A stretch of 64,000 nucleotides of DNA from Roseivirga sp. UBA6052 (GCA_002427755.1 DIYO01000001.1:558001-622000); one strand, 5' to 3'; counted from the stretch's first letter, positions 8,389 to 17,421 are shown. Made by a program: numbers and translations. The notes: generated from the letters alone by a model not told the origin.

Positions 8389-9381
8389 ATGAAGCATTTA
8401 AGTGTATTAGTTCCAAAGGGTCTAGTAATAGCAGATACCATCATAGGTACCTATAACCTGTTCGAAATGGCCAATAACTATCATAGAAAAAGTGGGCAAT
8501 CGGCAAACGGACTTTACAAGATTGAATTAATCGGAATAGATACAGCCCCTCATCAATTCAATAAATTTCTAAGTGTTACCCCGGACAAATCTATCAACCA
8601 AATAGAATACACAGACTTAATAGTTATTCCGGGACTTGTAGGAAATATGCGAGAGCAGATCGCTCTCAATGTTCAGCTTATCGATTGGATGAAACAACAA
8701 CGAATTGAGCATAATGCCGAAATAGCGAGTCTATGTCGTGGCGCATTCCTGTTAGCTGAAACGGGGTTAATGCAGGGTAAGCATTGTGCAACACATTGGT
8801 TAACGCATGATATCTTCAGAGAAATGTATCCCAAAGTCAAGCTTATTCCTGAAAAGGTAATTAGCGATGACAATGGCATTTACTCTAGTGGTGGGGCATA
8901 CTCATTCTTAAGCCTCCTCCTCTATTTAATCGAAAAGTACTATGGAAGAGAAACTGCCATTTGGTGCTCAAAAGTGGCTGAAGTAGATTTTGACCGAGTA
9001 GACCAAAATCAATTTGTGATTTTCAATGGACAAAAGGACCATACCGACAATGAAATCAAATCGGCCCAAGACTATATAGAAACCCATTATCATGAGAAAA
9101 TTAGTGTTGAAGCCTTAGCAGAATCAGCATTAACCAGCTCAAGAAACTTCATCAGAAGGTTTAAGAAGGCTACACATAATACACCAATTGAATACATTCA
9201 AAGAGTGAGAGTAGAAGCAGCTAAGAAGAAACTTGAAACTTCTACTATGAACATTCATGAAGTGATGTATGCTTCAGGTTACCAAGACGACAAAGCCTTT
9301 CGAACCATATTCAAACGTTACGCTGGTCTCACCCCATTAGAATACCGCAATAGATATAATCGAGAAATGGCATATATGTAG
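8389..9381 (+). CDS. GlxA-family transcriptional regulator (DJ-1/PfpI-like domain + AraC HTH)
   Basis: Start chosen at ATG 8389 (MKHLSVLVPKG), which fits the usual family beginning; an upstream ATG at 8335 would add 18 residues with no family match. The 330-residue product has a DJ-1/PfpI-like class I amidotransferase fold in its first ~190 residues, with the nucleophile-elbow segment ASLCRGAFLLAE. A C-terminal AraC-type DNA-binding domain with two HTH motifs follows (from about residue 235, ending GLTPLEYR). Such regulators sense small metabolites; the amidotransferase-like half is usually a sensor rather than an enzyme. The divergent ABM-type gene is the most likely target (inference). Confidence 0.85.
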   Translation: MKHLSVLVPKGLVIADTIIGTYNLFEMANNYHRKSGQSANGLYKIELIGIDTAPHQFNKFLSVTPDKSINQIEYTDLIVIPGLVGNMREQIALNVQLIDWMKQQRIEHNAEIASLCRGAFLLAETGLMQGKHCATHWLTHDIFREMYPKVKLIPEKVISDDNGIYSSGGAYSFLSLLLYLIEKYYGRETAIWCSKVAEVDFDRVDQNQFVIFNGQKDHTDNEIKSAQDYIETHYHEKISVEALAESALTSSRNFIRRFKKATHNTPIEYIQRVRVEAAKKKLETSTMNIHEVMYASGYQDDKAFRTIFKRYAGLTPLEYRNRYNREMAYM

Positions 9382-9508
9382 CTAACTGCTTCTAAAGCAG
9401 ACAATAAGCGACCTGATAAATGTCATGTTTGTACGTCACTTCGGTAACATACTTTGGCTTGAATGATGAGTAATTTCAGAATAGAAATTAAAATTAAAGA
9501 CCAAAGCC

Positions 9509-10726
9509 ATGAAAGATATTGTAATACTCGGAAGCAATTTCGCTGGATTTACAACAGCTATCCAGCTTAAAAAGAGGCTTAGAAATAAACGTGAGTACCG
9601 AATCACGGTAGTCTCTCCTTCAAATGAATTCTTATACGTACCATCTTTAATCTGGGTACCATTCGGTAGAAGAAAATTAAACGACATCAAATTCGACCTG
9701 AAACCCATCTTCAAGAAGAAAGGTCTCAACTTTATTCAAAAAGCAGCTTCGAAAGTAGATCCAGATACCAATACTGTATTTCTAACAGATGGTGAGACAT
9801 TGAACTATGAATACCTAGTTGTAGCAACAGGAGTTAAAATGAACTTCGATGTAGTTGACGGCTTAAAACCTGAGGATCACAAAATTGAGAACATCGTAAT
9901 TCCTAAACTTGCCATTAAAACCAAAGATGCTTTTGAAGAATTGGTTAAAGATTCAGGCCCGGTGGTAGTAGGTGCAACACAAGGTGCAAGCTGTATGGGA
10001 GCAGCCTATGAATATCTCTTTAACATGGACAAGGAGTTAAGAAAACGTAAGGTTCGCGATAAAGTAGATTTATACTGGATTACTCCGGAACCATATCTAG
10101 GCAACTTTGGAATTGATGGTATGCCTGGCGGTGAGAACATGTTGAAGATGTTCATGAAAATGTACAACATCAAATGGATAACTGATGCGAGCATTGACAA
10201 GATCGAAAACAACGTAATTACCTTGAAAGATGGACAGGAATTACCTTATAAGATGTCTATGCTAATGCCTCCTTTTGAAGGTGCTGATGTAATGAAAGAC
10301 AGTCCTAAACTGGTAGATGCTAAAGGTTTTGTTGAGGTAAAACCAAGCTACCAACACATTAAGTATGACAATGTGTTCGCAGCAGGTTTGGCAGTACAAG
10401 TGAAACCTCCTTTCGAAATAAAAAACACTCCATTTGGAGTCCCTAAAACAGGCTACCCTAGTGATGTTACAGGTAAAATTGTAGCCAAAAATGTGGCAAG
10501 ACTGATAAACGGAAATGATAAACTTTATGAGAAAGAATGGGGTAAAATACCTGCACTTTGTGTGATGGACGCAGGGCACAAAGAGGTTTATCTCTTAGCG
10601 AACCACTTATTCAGACCAAGACAATTCGCCATACTCGTGCCAAATGTCTTCAATGACTTAGGCAAGATTATGCTAGAAAAATACTTCCTATGGAAAAACC
10701 GTAATGGTTTGGCTTGGTTGCCGTAA
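9509..10726 (+). CDS. FAD-dependent oxidoreductase, sulfide:quinone-oxidoreductase-like
   Basis: A 405-residue flavoprotein. The FAD-binding GxGxxG-like turn is at the N-terminus (ILGSNFAGF, 6-14); LVVATGVK (about 103-110) and NVFAAGLAV (about 288-296) are the further FAD contacts. GASCMGAAYEY (159-169) and PALCVMD (348-354) place cysteines at 162 and 351. These correspond to the pair that bridges sulfur in sulfide:quinone oxidoreductases. PGGENML and the hydrophobic C-terminus (VFNDLGKIMLEKYFLW) suggest membrane attachment. If active, it would oxidise sulfide and pass electrons to menaquinone. A third, often present cysteine is not seen, so NDH-2-like or unknown activity remains possible. 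A clear terminator follows. Confidence 0.75.
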   Translation: MKDIVILGSNFAGFTTAIQLKKRLRNKREYRITVVSPSNEFLYVPSLIWVPFGRRKLNDIKFDLKPIFKKKGLNFIQKAASKVDPDTNTVFLTDGETLNYEYLVVATGVKMNFDVVDGLKPEDHKIENIVIPKLAIKTKDAFEELVKDSGPVVVGATQGASCMGAAYEYLFNMDKELRKRKVRDKVDLYWITPEPYLGNFGIDGMPGGENMLKMFMKMYNIKWITDASIDKIENNVITLKDGQELPYKMSMLMPPFEGADVMKDSPKLVDAKGFVEVKPSYQHIKYDNVFAAGLAVQVKPPFEIKNTPFGVPKTGYPSDVTGKIVAKNVARLINGNDKLYEKEWGKIPALCVMDAGHKEVYLLANHLFRPRQFAILVPNVFNDLGKIMLEKYFLWKNRNGLAWLP

Positions 10727-10736
10727 TTAATTTCAA

Positions 10737-10770
10737 GAGCCGGAAAGCACATTAAAGTTTTCCGGCTCAT
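10737..10770 (+). terminator. Rho-independent terminator after the SQR-like gene
   Basis: A 10-bp perfect stem (GAGCCGGAAA at 10737-10746 with TTTCCGGCTC at 10759-10768), a 12-base loop, then an AT-rich tail. It separates the flavoprotein from the interrupted gene downstream. Confidence 0.75.
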
Positions 10771-10874
10771 TATTTATATCCTCTCCTATTCCTTAAAGCA
10801 TATCACCTAGTATAAGTTCTATTCACAAATCTCAAGCAACTTCACTATCTTATACATGAATAACACACAATTTC

Positions 10875-11702
10875 ATGGCTGCCCACACTACAAAACTGTT
10901 AACACTCACCAAAGATATTAGCCAATCAGCGCTTCTCTCAGAGCTGTTAAAACTATAAGAACAATCCTTATCTGAAGATCAAGAATTTGAAATTCCTCAA
11001 ATCATACCCGTCTTAAAGTTGCGAATCTCAGAAGCAGTTTCTGTTTTTGGTGGCTTGTCTATAAGCCTAAAAAACATTCTTGATAGCCTGGAGCAAATCA
11101 TTATTCAAACGAAACAAATTCAATCTACCTTTTCGGATTTGAGGAACGTAATCACAGCCGCTGATTACAACTCAGAGTTAGATAATCTTACCAAAGAAAA
11201 TTTTGATCAACTAAACAAAGTAGCCACCAAACTGAATAAACTCTTTTTTCAGTTCAATACTTATGTTTTTAGTGTGTCAGATATAGAGCTGAGCAACTCC
11301 AAAGATGTATTAGCCAAGATCTCCGACCTCACATCAAAGAATATCTACGAAACGAATTGGGTGCATCAAGAACTGGATAAAGTGAATGCAGAATTAAATA
11401 GAGTAAATAGTGCCACCAAAGATTCAAAGTGGAGAAATAAGCTATCTGTCCTCTACCAACAATTTAAAGCATGCCATTCCTTGATAAACCAGCAAAGCAA
11501 GTCTATAAACCAAAAAAAGGCTACAGATCCTGTTTTTTCCAATGATGCGGTGGCCATTGCGAGTAAACTAAAAGTCCAGATTTCTAAAGGACATGTTTTA
11601 TTACAGAGCCTTATTAATCAGGTTTATCAAAGTGAATGCAAGAATCATGAGTTACACGAATCTATAGCCTGCTATCTCATTATTTCAGGCAAACTCAATT
11701 AG
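10875..11702 (+). pseudogene. Helical protein gene interrupted by an in-frame stop
   Basis: ATG at 10875 begins a frame of 27 codons (MAAHTTKLLTLTKDISQSAL..) that stops at TAA 10956-10958. The same frame continues directly without another stop to 11702. The residues after the stop (EQSLSEDQEFEIPQIIPVL) read like a natural continuation, so a single base change (for example CAA to TAA) has probably cut one gene of about 275 codons. The long part is almost all helical, with coiled-coil-like heptads and no motif I recognise. Restart at TTG 11019 could still give a 227-residue product. Sequencing error is an alternative. Confidence 0.6.
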
Positions 11703-11742
11703 TTTAAAAGCTATATCTTGGCTACTTGAATAAGGCCAATAC

Positions 11743-12657
11743 ATGTATCTCAATTCTCTAAGATTTCCTCTCATACTAGACGGTGGACTTTCCAATGTTT
11801 TAGAAAGTAAAGGATGCGACCTGAACCATAAGTTATGGACGGCAGAACTGTTGATATCTAATCCTCAGGCTATTATTGAGACGCATATAGAATATCTCAA
11901 AGCTGGGGCGCAAATAATATCTACCATTGGCTATCAAGCTAGTATCCAAGGTCTAAGAGACCTAGGTTTTGAACAAGCCTATATTCAAGAACTTATCTTG
12001 AAACCTGTGGAACTTGCAGCAGAAGCTATTAATCAATTCAAGCACAATGAGTTTAAACCGCTCATTGCAGCCAGCATAGGGCCCTATGGTGCTTATTTAG
12101 GAGATGGTTCTGAATACCGAGGTAATTATGGCTTATCAGATATAGAACTTAAATACTTTCATGAGGAAAGGATTGATTTACTAGCTGATTCCTCGTCAGA
12201 CATTCTTGCCTTTGAAACCATACCGAGTTACCAAGAGGCTGTGGTAATTGCAGACCTAGTGAAACACAAACAAAAAGAGTCTTGGATATCATTTTCTTGT
12301 AAAGACGGAGTGCATATCAACGATGGCACATTGCTAGCTAAAGCCTGTGAGTTGATCGAACCAGTTGAAAAAATATTTGCTATTGGGGTAAACTGCACGG
12401 CACCCAATCATATTTCATCATTGATTAGCATCATCAAGCAACATGCACCATCTAAAAAGGTGATTATCTATCCGAATTCAGGAGAAGTATTCAATGCTGT
12501 AGATAAGACATGGAAAGGAATCAACAATGCGAGTGATTTTGCCAATCAAGCACTTAAATGGGTAAATGAAGGTGCGGATATCATTGGTGGTTGCTGCAGA
12601 ATTGGACCAAATCATATTGAACAAATTGCAACAAATCTAGCTACTCAGAGTAGTTAG
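11743..12657 (+). CDS. mmuM: Homocysteine S-methyltransferase family protein (MmuM-like)
   Basis: A 304-residue TIM-barrel enzyme of the cobalamin-independent homocysteine methyltransferase family. The zinc-binding cysteines are present: C218 in GVNCTAP and C284/C285 in GGCCRIGP. LDGGLSNVLE at 12-21 is the typical N-terminal motif and IIYPNSGE the late strand motif. The length matches MmuM, which methylates homocysteine with S-methylmethionine to make methionine; a close relative acts on selenocysteine. It is followed after 3 bases by a small membrane-protein gene. The symbol is by family resemblance; the methyl donor is not proven. Confidence 0.8.
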   Translation: MYLNSLRFPLILDGGLSNVLESKGCDLNHKLWTAELLISNPQAIIETHIEYLKAGAQIISTIGYQASIQGLRDLGFEQAYIQELILKPVELAAEAINQFKHNEFKPLIAASIGPYGAYLGDGSEYRGNYGLSDIELKYFHEERIDLLADSSSDILAFETIPSYQEAVVIADLVKHKQKESWISFSCKDGVHINDGTLLAKACELIEPVEKIFAIGVNCTAPNHISSLISIIKQHAPSKKVIIYPNSGEVFNAVDKTWKGINNASDFANQALKWVNEGADIIGGCCRIGPNHIEQIATNLATQSS

Positions 12658-12660
12658 GTA

Positions 12661-13083
12661 ATGAAATGGGTTTTGGTAACACATGTGATAGTCACGGTTT
12701 ACATGTTAGGCCTTTGTTGGTTTGTGCAAATCGTTCACTATCCCCTATTCCGTGAGATTCCTAAGAACGAATTCGATTCATACATGAGCAAGAATTGGAT
12801 TACAGTTTATGTCACTGGTCCGTTTATGATTGTAGAATTAATAACCGGCTTAATCTTGCTTTTCCATTTCAGCGACCTTTATCATTTCATAAACATTGGC
12901 CTTCTCGGCATTACTGGATTCAGCACTATCCTCATTCAGATCCCTATTCATATCAAACTAAAAAAGGGTTATGATAAAATTCTAATCGATCAACTTGTCA
13001 AGACTAATTGGTTGAGAACCGTGAGCTGGACCCTCAGAACTGTGTTAATTGGATTCTTACTTTTTAGTTACCTAAATATTTGA
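12661..13083 (+). CDS. Four-helix membrane protein of unknown function
   Basis: A 140-residue protein with four predicted membrane helices (about 3-24, 46-68, 74-92 and 118-138). Between helices are IVHYPLF and a conserved-looking TNWLRTVSWTLRT before the last helix. The start is 3 bases after the methyltransferase stop, so the two are translationally close and likely co-transcribed. No catalytic or transport motif is recognisable. Confidence 0.7.
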   Translation: MKWVLVTHVIVTVYMLGLCWFVQIVHYPLFREIPKNEFDSYMSKNWITVYVTGPFMIVELITGLILLFHFSDLYHFINIGLLGITGFSTILIQIPIHIKLKKGYDKILIDQLVKTNWLRTVSWTLRTVLIGFLLFSYLNI

Positions 13084-13096
13084 GCACATTAAACTC

Positions 13097-13130
13097 TTTG
13101 TCAATCAGGTTGTCGGAATATGTAAAGTTG
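13097..13130 (+). promoter_or_regulatory. Candidate promoter of the esterase gene
   Basis: TTTG at 13097-13100 and TAAAGTTG at 13123-13130 (one mismatch to TAnnTTTG) with a 22-base spacer, ending 16 bases before the ATG at 13147. Spacing and position fit a Bacteroidota sigma-A promoter. Confidence 0.35.
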
Positions 13131-13146
13131 AAATAAAGTTCACCTA

Positions 13147-14136
13147 ATGCGACAAATGATTTTCTTCCTTCTTCTAGCCCTTATTTCATCTTGTGGAAAT
13201 AATGCGACAGATACAGAGCCGATCGTTGATTTAGATACACCTACTGTAAGAACCTCAAGCACTTTTGAGGTTATCTCAGAAACAGATGTTGTCTATGCAG
13301 AAGGATTAAGTCATGAGACGCTCAACTCTCAAGAAGCACAAGTCATTCCTCTTACACTAGACATATACTATCCTGATAACACAGATACCAATAGACCTGT
13401 TTTCATGTTTATACACGGAGGCGGTTTTAAAGGTGGGTCTAAAACTGGTGGAACAGCGCTGAGATTAGCTGATTATTATACATCGCGCGGGTGGGTATTT
13501 GTTTCTATAAAATATAGACTTCAGGCAGCACTTGGCACCATTCCTCAAGAATGGATCGACTATCCCGGGAATACACCCGCAAACCTTTTAGACCAATATT
13601 ATGCAATTTATCCTGCTCAAAGAGATGCAAAAGCAGCCATGAGATGGCTCGTTGCTAATGCGGATACCTATAGTATAAACACTGAGTTTATAACCGTTAG
13701 CGGAGGGTCAGCAGGTGCAATTACGGCTATCACTTTAGGTATCTCTGAGCCTGAAGACTTTAGAGATGAGATACCACTATCGCAAGATCCAACACTCAAT
13801 TCCACAAACAGAGTTCAATCATTCAATATCAAGACTATAGTAGATTTCTGGGGTTCTGATGTAGCTCTGGATCTTTATGAGGAAGTTTTTGGGCCAAATC
13901 GGTTTGACGCTAATGATCCTCCCCTTTTCATAGCGCATGGTACCGAAGATCAAACGGTTCTCTTTTCTGATGCCGAAGAACTAAAAGCCGAATATGACAG
14001 ATATCAAATACCCATAGCTTACTATCCACTAGAAGGTTGGGGACATGGTGCATGGAATGCCACGGTAAACGGCAAGCGTTTAGAAGAATTGGCATTCGAC
14101 TTTATAGTGGAACAACAAGGATTAAATGTCAATTGA
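13147..14136 (+). CDS. Alpha/beta-hydrolase lipoprotein (carboxylesterase/lipase-like)
   Basis: A 329-residue protein with a lipoprotein signal (LALISSCGNN, Cys16), so it is probably anchored to the outer membrane. The hydrolase core shows the oxyanion-hole motif HGGGF (90-94) and the nucleophile elbow GGSAG with Ser188. The likely acid is Asp268 in HGTEDQTV and the base His300 in GWGHGAW. This is the arrangement of the HSL/BD-FAE-type carboxylesterases, which remove acetyl or feruloyl groups from polysaccharides or hydrolyse small esters. The substrate is unknown. Confidence 0.8.
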   Translation: MRQMIFFLLLALISSCGNNATDTEPIVDLDTPTVRTSSTFEVISETDVVYAEGLSHETLNSQEAQVIPLTLDIYYPDNTDTNRPVFMFIHGGGFKGGSKTGGTALRLADYYTSRGWVFVSIKYRLQAALGTIPQEWIDYPGNTPANLLDQYYAIYPAQRDAKAAMRWLVANADTYSINTEFITVSGGSAGAITAITLGISEPEDFRDEIPLSQDPTLNSTNRVQSFNIKTIVDFWGSDVALDLYEEVFGPNRFDANDPPLFIAHGTEDQTVLFSDAEELKAEYDRYQIPIAYYPLEGWGHGAWNATVNGKRLEELAFDFIVEQQGLNVN

Positions 14137-14217
14137 ATCTCTTTCGAGAAAATTTGAAGTCTTATTCTCTGGCATCTAGGGTTAAGATTATCTTATTTTC
14201 GAGATCTTTATATCGGT

Positions 14218-14988
14218 ATGAAAAGACTTCATGGATTTATCTTCTGCCTTGCATTAATCTGCTATTCAAAACCAGTACAATCTCAAATCGATGTTTCTGG
14301 TAAGTGGCAAAGACTATCTAATACAGGCCCATTGGCTATAGAATTTAAAGCAAATGGATCAATGGAAGTTGATCTAGATAATGACGGATTCTCTGATTTC
14401 GTTTCGAGTTATAAGCTTACTGGCGATACAATCTCATTTAAAGACCAAACTGGCCAATCCTGCCTTGATGAGGCTACGTATAAGCTATACCAAACGCCTT
14501 ACTATATGTCATTAGATCTGATTCAAGATGATTGTCAAGGCCGAGTAAAAACTACCTTAGGAATCTGGACAAGACCTAATTTTAAAGAATTGATCGAAGA
14601 ACTCAATAATAAGATTAGTGATGATCCTGAAAAGGCAGAATTAAGGCTCAGCCGAGCGCGAATGTATCTGGCTTTAGGTAAACCTCAGGAAGCCAGATTA
14701 GACTTAGATTTTTACCTTAAAGCTAATCCAGATGATATCAGTGCCTTGATCAATCGTGCTGGAACCCGTTTTCCTAAAGATTTAAAAGGTGTAATTCATG
14801 ACTGTTCTCAGGCTTTAGATCTTGATTACACCAACAAAAACGCATGGTTCTTACGCGGTTTAGCTAAATACACAAGCGGTATGGAACAAGAAGGCTGTGC
14901 AGATTTCGATGCAGCTATCGGTTATGGTTTTACCGTCTTAAGGATAGCTGAGGAGAATCGTTGCGCTATTTATTGGAAGAAAGAATAA
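14218..14988 (+). CDS. Secreted TPR-like protein
   Basis: A 256-residue protein with a signal peptide (about 1-23, ..KPVQSQ). Residues 24-115 form a beta-rich lipocalin-like or META-like region (GKWQRLSNTGPLAIEFKANG). From about 125 on it is helical, with TPR-like repeats (RLSRARMYLALGKPQEARLDLDFYL, then NAWFLRGLAKYTSGMEQEGC). TPRs mediate protein contacts; the partner is unknown. Probably periplasmic. Upstream, TATTTTCG at 14194-14201 is a weak -7-like match. Confidence 0.65.
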   Translation: MKRLHGFIFCLALICYSKPVQSQIDVSGKWQRLSNTGPLAIEFKANGSMEVDLDNDGFSDFVSSYKLTGDTISFKDQTGQSCLDEATYKLYQTPYYMSLDLIQDDCQGRVKTTLGIWTRPNFKELIEELNNKISDDPEKAELRLSRARMYLALGKPQEARLDLDFYLKANPDDISALINRAGTRFPKDLKGVIHDCSQALDLDYTNKNAWFLRGLAKYTSGMEQEGCADFDAAIGYGFTVLRIAEENRCAIYWKKE

Positions 14989-15049
14989 TACAATCCTCTG
15001 CATTTAAAGGTTCTTTCCGTTAGTTTTAATTCCTACTAAACTCATTTTC

Positions 15050-15448
15050 GTGAAAGCACTAAAGAGAATCCAGAGCGTTATTTTCCCCGATACTCAGGAG
15101 ATAACAGAAGAGATAATTCTACACTATGAGAAGAACCCGGATGAACTAGATCTGATTGTGAATAAGGAATATTTCAATGGATTCTTCCTTACGATCATTT
15201 TTGTGCTAGGCTTAAGTTTTACAGTAGCCGCTCAAGTACTTCAATATCTTTCTGGAGATAATCTGAACAGTTTTTTAAACGAAGTAGTATTGGATGTCTT
15301 ATCTGAATTAGGCACAGCAATTTTTGGTGGAGCAGTTGTGGCATACCTCATAGAAACTTTAAATAAACAGCAGTTCCAACAAAACATTAAGTTCAGAAGA
15401 AAGATTAAAGAGATACTAGATGAGCGCAAAGCACAATCAAAACCATGA
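15050..15448 (+). CDS. Small membrane protein of unknown function
   Basis: A 132-residue protein that starts at GTG 15050; no ATG fits. It has an acidic, helical N-terminal part, then two membrane helices (about 45-67 and 84-104, the second containing GTAIFGGAVVAYLIETL) and a basic C-terminal tail. The stop overlaps the next start by four bases (ATGA), so it is translationally coupled to the outer-membrane-type protein downstream. No recognised family. Confidence 0.65.
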   Translation: MKALKRIQSVIFPDTQEITEEIILHYEKNPDELDLIVNKEYFNGFFLTIIFVLGLSFTVAAQVLQYLSGDNLNSFLNEVVLDVLSELGTAIFGGAVVAYLIETLNKQQFQQNIKFRRKIKEILDERKAQSKP

Positions 15449-16053
15449 AGCTTAAGACATTTCTTATTACCACATTCCTAATTCTCTTTTTCCATTCAAA
15501 TGCCCAAGAAAAACAAGAGAGTGAGTTCTTAAAGCGAATTTTTCTTCCTTCTATTGATGTGGGCTATCAGTTTCCAAATTCAAGTCTCATTGACCCATCA
15601 TTGAGGATTTCCACTTCAATAGAATATAGATTTACCAACAACAATGATTTCTTTGTTAGACTGAATTATGACACAAATGGAGCCAGATATAACCTAGGGG
15701 AAGGTACGACTATCAATAACATTCAGGGGACTGTGCAGTCTCAGGATATTTTCTTAGCACCCGGTTACAGATTTGGTGATAATAATTGGCGTTTCATGTT
15801 TTCCTTAATGCCTGGTATCAAATTCTATGAGTTCCCAACTGCTCAGATCAATGGTCAACAAGTAACGATAAGCCAAAGTGGTAAATCACTTTTTACGACT
15901 TCCATTCTCGGCACCATAGAGTACTATTTTGATGAAAAATCAGCGTTTACCTTTAGTCTCTATCAAAACCAAGTATGGGAAAATACTGACTTTTGGGTTG
16001 ACGGAAGGTCAGCCATTGGGTTTTCCATCGGTTTCATAACCTCATTATTATAG
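15445..16053 (+). CDS. Outer-membrane beta-barrel-like protein
   Basis: A 202-residue protein with a signal peptide (about 1-21, ..FFHSNAQ). It is made of alternating-hydrophobicity strands such as ISTSIEYRFTNNNDFFVRLNY and ENTDFWVDGRSAIGFSIGF, ending with a hydrophobic residue pattern typical of small outer-membrane barrels. It is coupled by a 4-base overlap to the two-helix membrane protein upstream. No specific family or ligand can be named. Confidence 0.65.
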   Translation: MKLKTFLITTFLILFFHSNAQEKQESEFLKRIFLPSIDVGYQFPNSSLIDPSLRISTSIEYRFTNNNDFFVRLNYDTNGARYNLGEGTTINNIQGTVQSQDIFLAPGYRFGDNNWRFMFSLMPGIKFYEFPTAQINGQQVTISQSGKSLFTTSILGTIEYYFDEKSAFTFSLYQNQVWENTDFWVDGRSAIGFSIGFITSLL

Positions 16054-16258
16054 AACCATCAAGCTCATTTTATTTTTTAAAGCAACTATTTAGTTCCATT
16101 GATGGTGTAGCTCGTGAACAGAAACCATCTGCTCATGATAAAATGTAAATATTTTCCGGGGTCAGACTTGATATTCCTAGAAAGGACTGTAATATTTCCA
16201 ATAGAAAGCAGAGATCAGTCTGCTGTTTTAAACTAACCCTTAATACAACCAAAATACA
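16054..16258. other. Intergenic stretch with an inverted repeat, no gene seen
   Basis: These 205 bases hold no convincing reading frame. ACCATCAA (16055-16062) and TTGATGGT (16099-16106) form an inverted repeat with a 36-base loop. A short stem AGCAGA/TCTGCT around 16208-16225 lies near the start of the next gene. No clear TAnnTTTG element is present, so the promoter of the next gene is not identified. Confidence 0.3.
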
Positions 16259-16768
16259 ATGAGAACTATACTAATAGCATTCTTTGCTGTTCTAACTATT
16301 TCAGTTTATGCCCAACCGTCAACCGGTAGAATATTAACCGAAGGCGTAACCATTACTGCCGAGGATGGATCTTTCAAGCTTTCTTCAGAAGACGAATATT
16401 GGGAAGTACCATTTATCTCTAAAAAAGATCCGGGCATTTTCACGCACTATCCGGCAAGGCCTAAACTAAATGACAAACTCACAAACAAATACGATAAAGC
16501 CCTTAAGGGTGGTGCTAAAAAGGTAAGAGTAAAAGTACCTGGTTACGAGAAGGAGTTTTATGGCATTTTAAGTATTGGAAAGATTCCTAATAGCATGGAA
16601 TCATGTGTAAGAATATATCAAATTCGAGTGCCAGGAACATATGCTCAACAGGCTCTAAATGGAAGGACATCTGTTCTTTATGAGTACTTCCACCCAAAAT
16701 GTAAAAACAAAGATGGTTTAACTATGATCAGGCCTTGGGTTCTATGGCTCTCTGACGTACCATTTTAA
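16259..16768 (+). CDS. Small secreted protein of unknown function
   Basis: A 169-residue protein with a signal peptide (about 1-19, ..ISVYAQ). The mature part is basic and beta-rich, with two cysteines (near residues 122 and 143) that could form a disulfide. No known domain. It precedes the repeat protein by 13 bases on the same strand, so both are probably expressed together; a shared surface or matrix role is only a guess from the context. Confidence 0.65.
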   Translation: MRTILIAFFAVLTISVYAQPSTGRILTEGVTITAEDGSFKLSSEDEYWEVPFISKKDPGIFTHYPARPKLNDKLTNKYDKALKGGAKKVRVKVPGYEKEFYGILSIGKIPNSMESCVRIYQIRVPGTYAQQALNGRTSVLYEYFHPKCKNKDGLTMIRPWVLWLSDVPF

Positions 16769-16781
16769 AACGGAGCAATAA

Positions 16782-17357
16782 ATGAAATATCTATTCTCGA
16801 TAGTTTTTCTGCTAGCTGCATTTAACGGTTTTAGCCAATTTGATTTCACTGATGCGGTGGCTAAATATGAAAGTGAAGATCAACTACAAAAGCTCTATTT
16901 AGACAATGGGCCGCTCCTCATTATACTAGATAACATCTTTATCATTCCATGTGAATGCACGAGTTGTGCAGACGGAGGAGGATCTAGTAATGACGGCAAT
17001 CTTGGCGGAAATGCTAATGATGGTAAACTCGGTGGAGGGTCAAATGATGGAAAATTAGGAGGAGCTTCTAATCAAGGGAAGCTCGGTGGAGGCTCAAATA
17101 AGAGTAAGTCTGGTGGAAATTCCGATAAAGGCAAACTGGGAGGCAACTCTGGTGATGGAAAATTAGGCGGTAATTCTGCTGAGGGTAAACTTGGTGGTGG
17201 TTCTAATGACGGCAAGCTAGCAGGAGCCAGCAAATTTCTTAATTGCAAACGGGCAGGTAAAAAGATTAAGTTGGCCAACTATAGCAACCGTGTAGACATC
17301 TATTACTACGGTGCTAGAGGAAAAGAATTAGTAAATAAGGGAACCATAAAGTATTAA
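16782..17357 (+). CDS. Secreted glycine-rich nonapeptide-repeat protein
   Basis: A 191-residue protein with a signal peptide (1-19, ..FNGFSQ). A short N-terminal domain ends in a cysteine cluster (C57, C59, C62). Residues 66-146 are exactly nine 9-residue repeats of the form GGxSNDGKL, followed by a basic C-terminal segment with C154. The 9-residue period with paired glycines and an aspartate at position 6 recalls RTX repeats (GGxGxDxUx), but the hydrophobic residue is at position 9 and position 8 is lysine, so calcium binding is uncertain. Low-complexity surface or matrix protein is the best guess. Confidence 0.75.
   Translation: MKYLFSIVFLLAAFNGFSQFDFTDAVAKYESEDQLQKLYLDNGPLLIILDNIFIIPCECTSCADGGGSSNDGNLGGNANDGKLGGGSNDGKLGGASNQGKLGGGSNKSKSGGNSDKGKLGGNSGDGKLGGNSAEGKLGGGSNDGKLAGASKFLNCKRAGKKIKLANYSNRVDIYYYGARGKELVNKGTIKY
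16977..17219 (+). repeat. Nine tandem 27-bp coding repeats
   Basis: The repeat block inside the preceding gene is nine units of 27 bases (243 bases) encoding nonapeptides such as GGGSNDGKL, GGASNQGKL and GGNSAEGKL. The units have diverged at the third codon position and at residues 3-6, so the array is not a recent slippage product. Unit 5 (GGGSNKSKS) is the most aberrant. Confidence 0.85.
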
Positions 17358-17367
17358 ACCTTACAGC

Positions 17368-17401
17368 AAAAAAAGCCTTAGCAAATGCTAAGGCTTTTTT
17401 C
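17368..17401. terminator. Bidirectional terminator
   Basis: A long perfect stem (AAAAAAGCCTTAGC with GCTAAGGCTTTTTT, about 17369-17400) with a 4-base loop and A/T runs on both sides. It lies between two convergent genes (stops at 17357 and 17422) and can end transcription from both directions. Confidence 0.9.
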
Positions 17402-17421
17402 TTTTATCTGAAATATCAAAA

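Noticed and set aside
16055..16106. Inverted repeat ACCATCAA/TTGATGGT as a terminator or riboswitch
   Set aside because: The loop is 36 bases long and no T run follows; there is not enough structure to name a regulatory RNA.
16977..17219. CRISPR-like array from regular 27-base periodicity
   Set aside because: The repeats are contiguous, coding and without spacers; they encode nonapeptides.
17072..17278. A minus-strand frame rich in Pro/Leu/Ser across the repeat block
   Set aside because: It is the antisense image of the glycine-rich repeats and has no start context or signal of its own.
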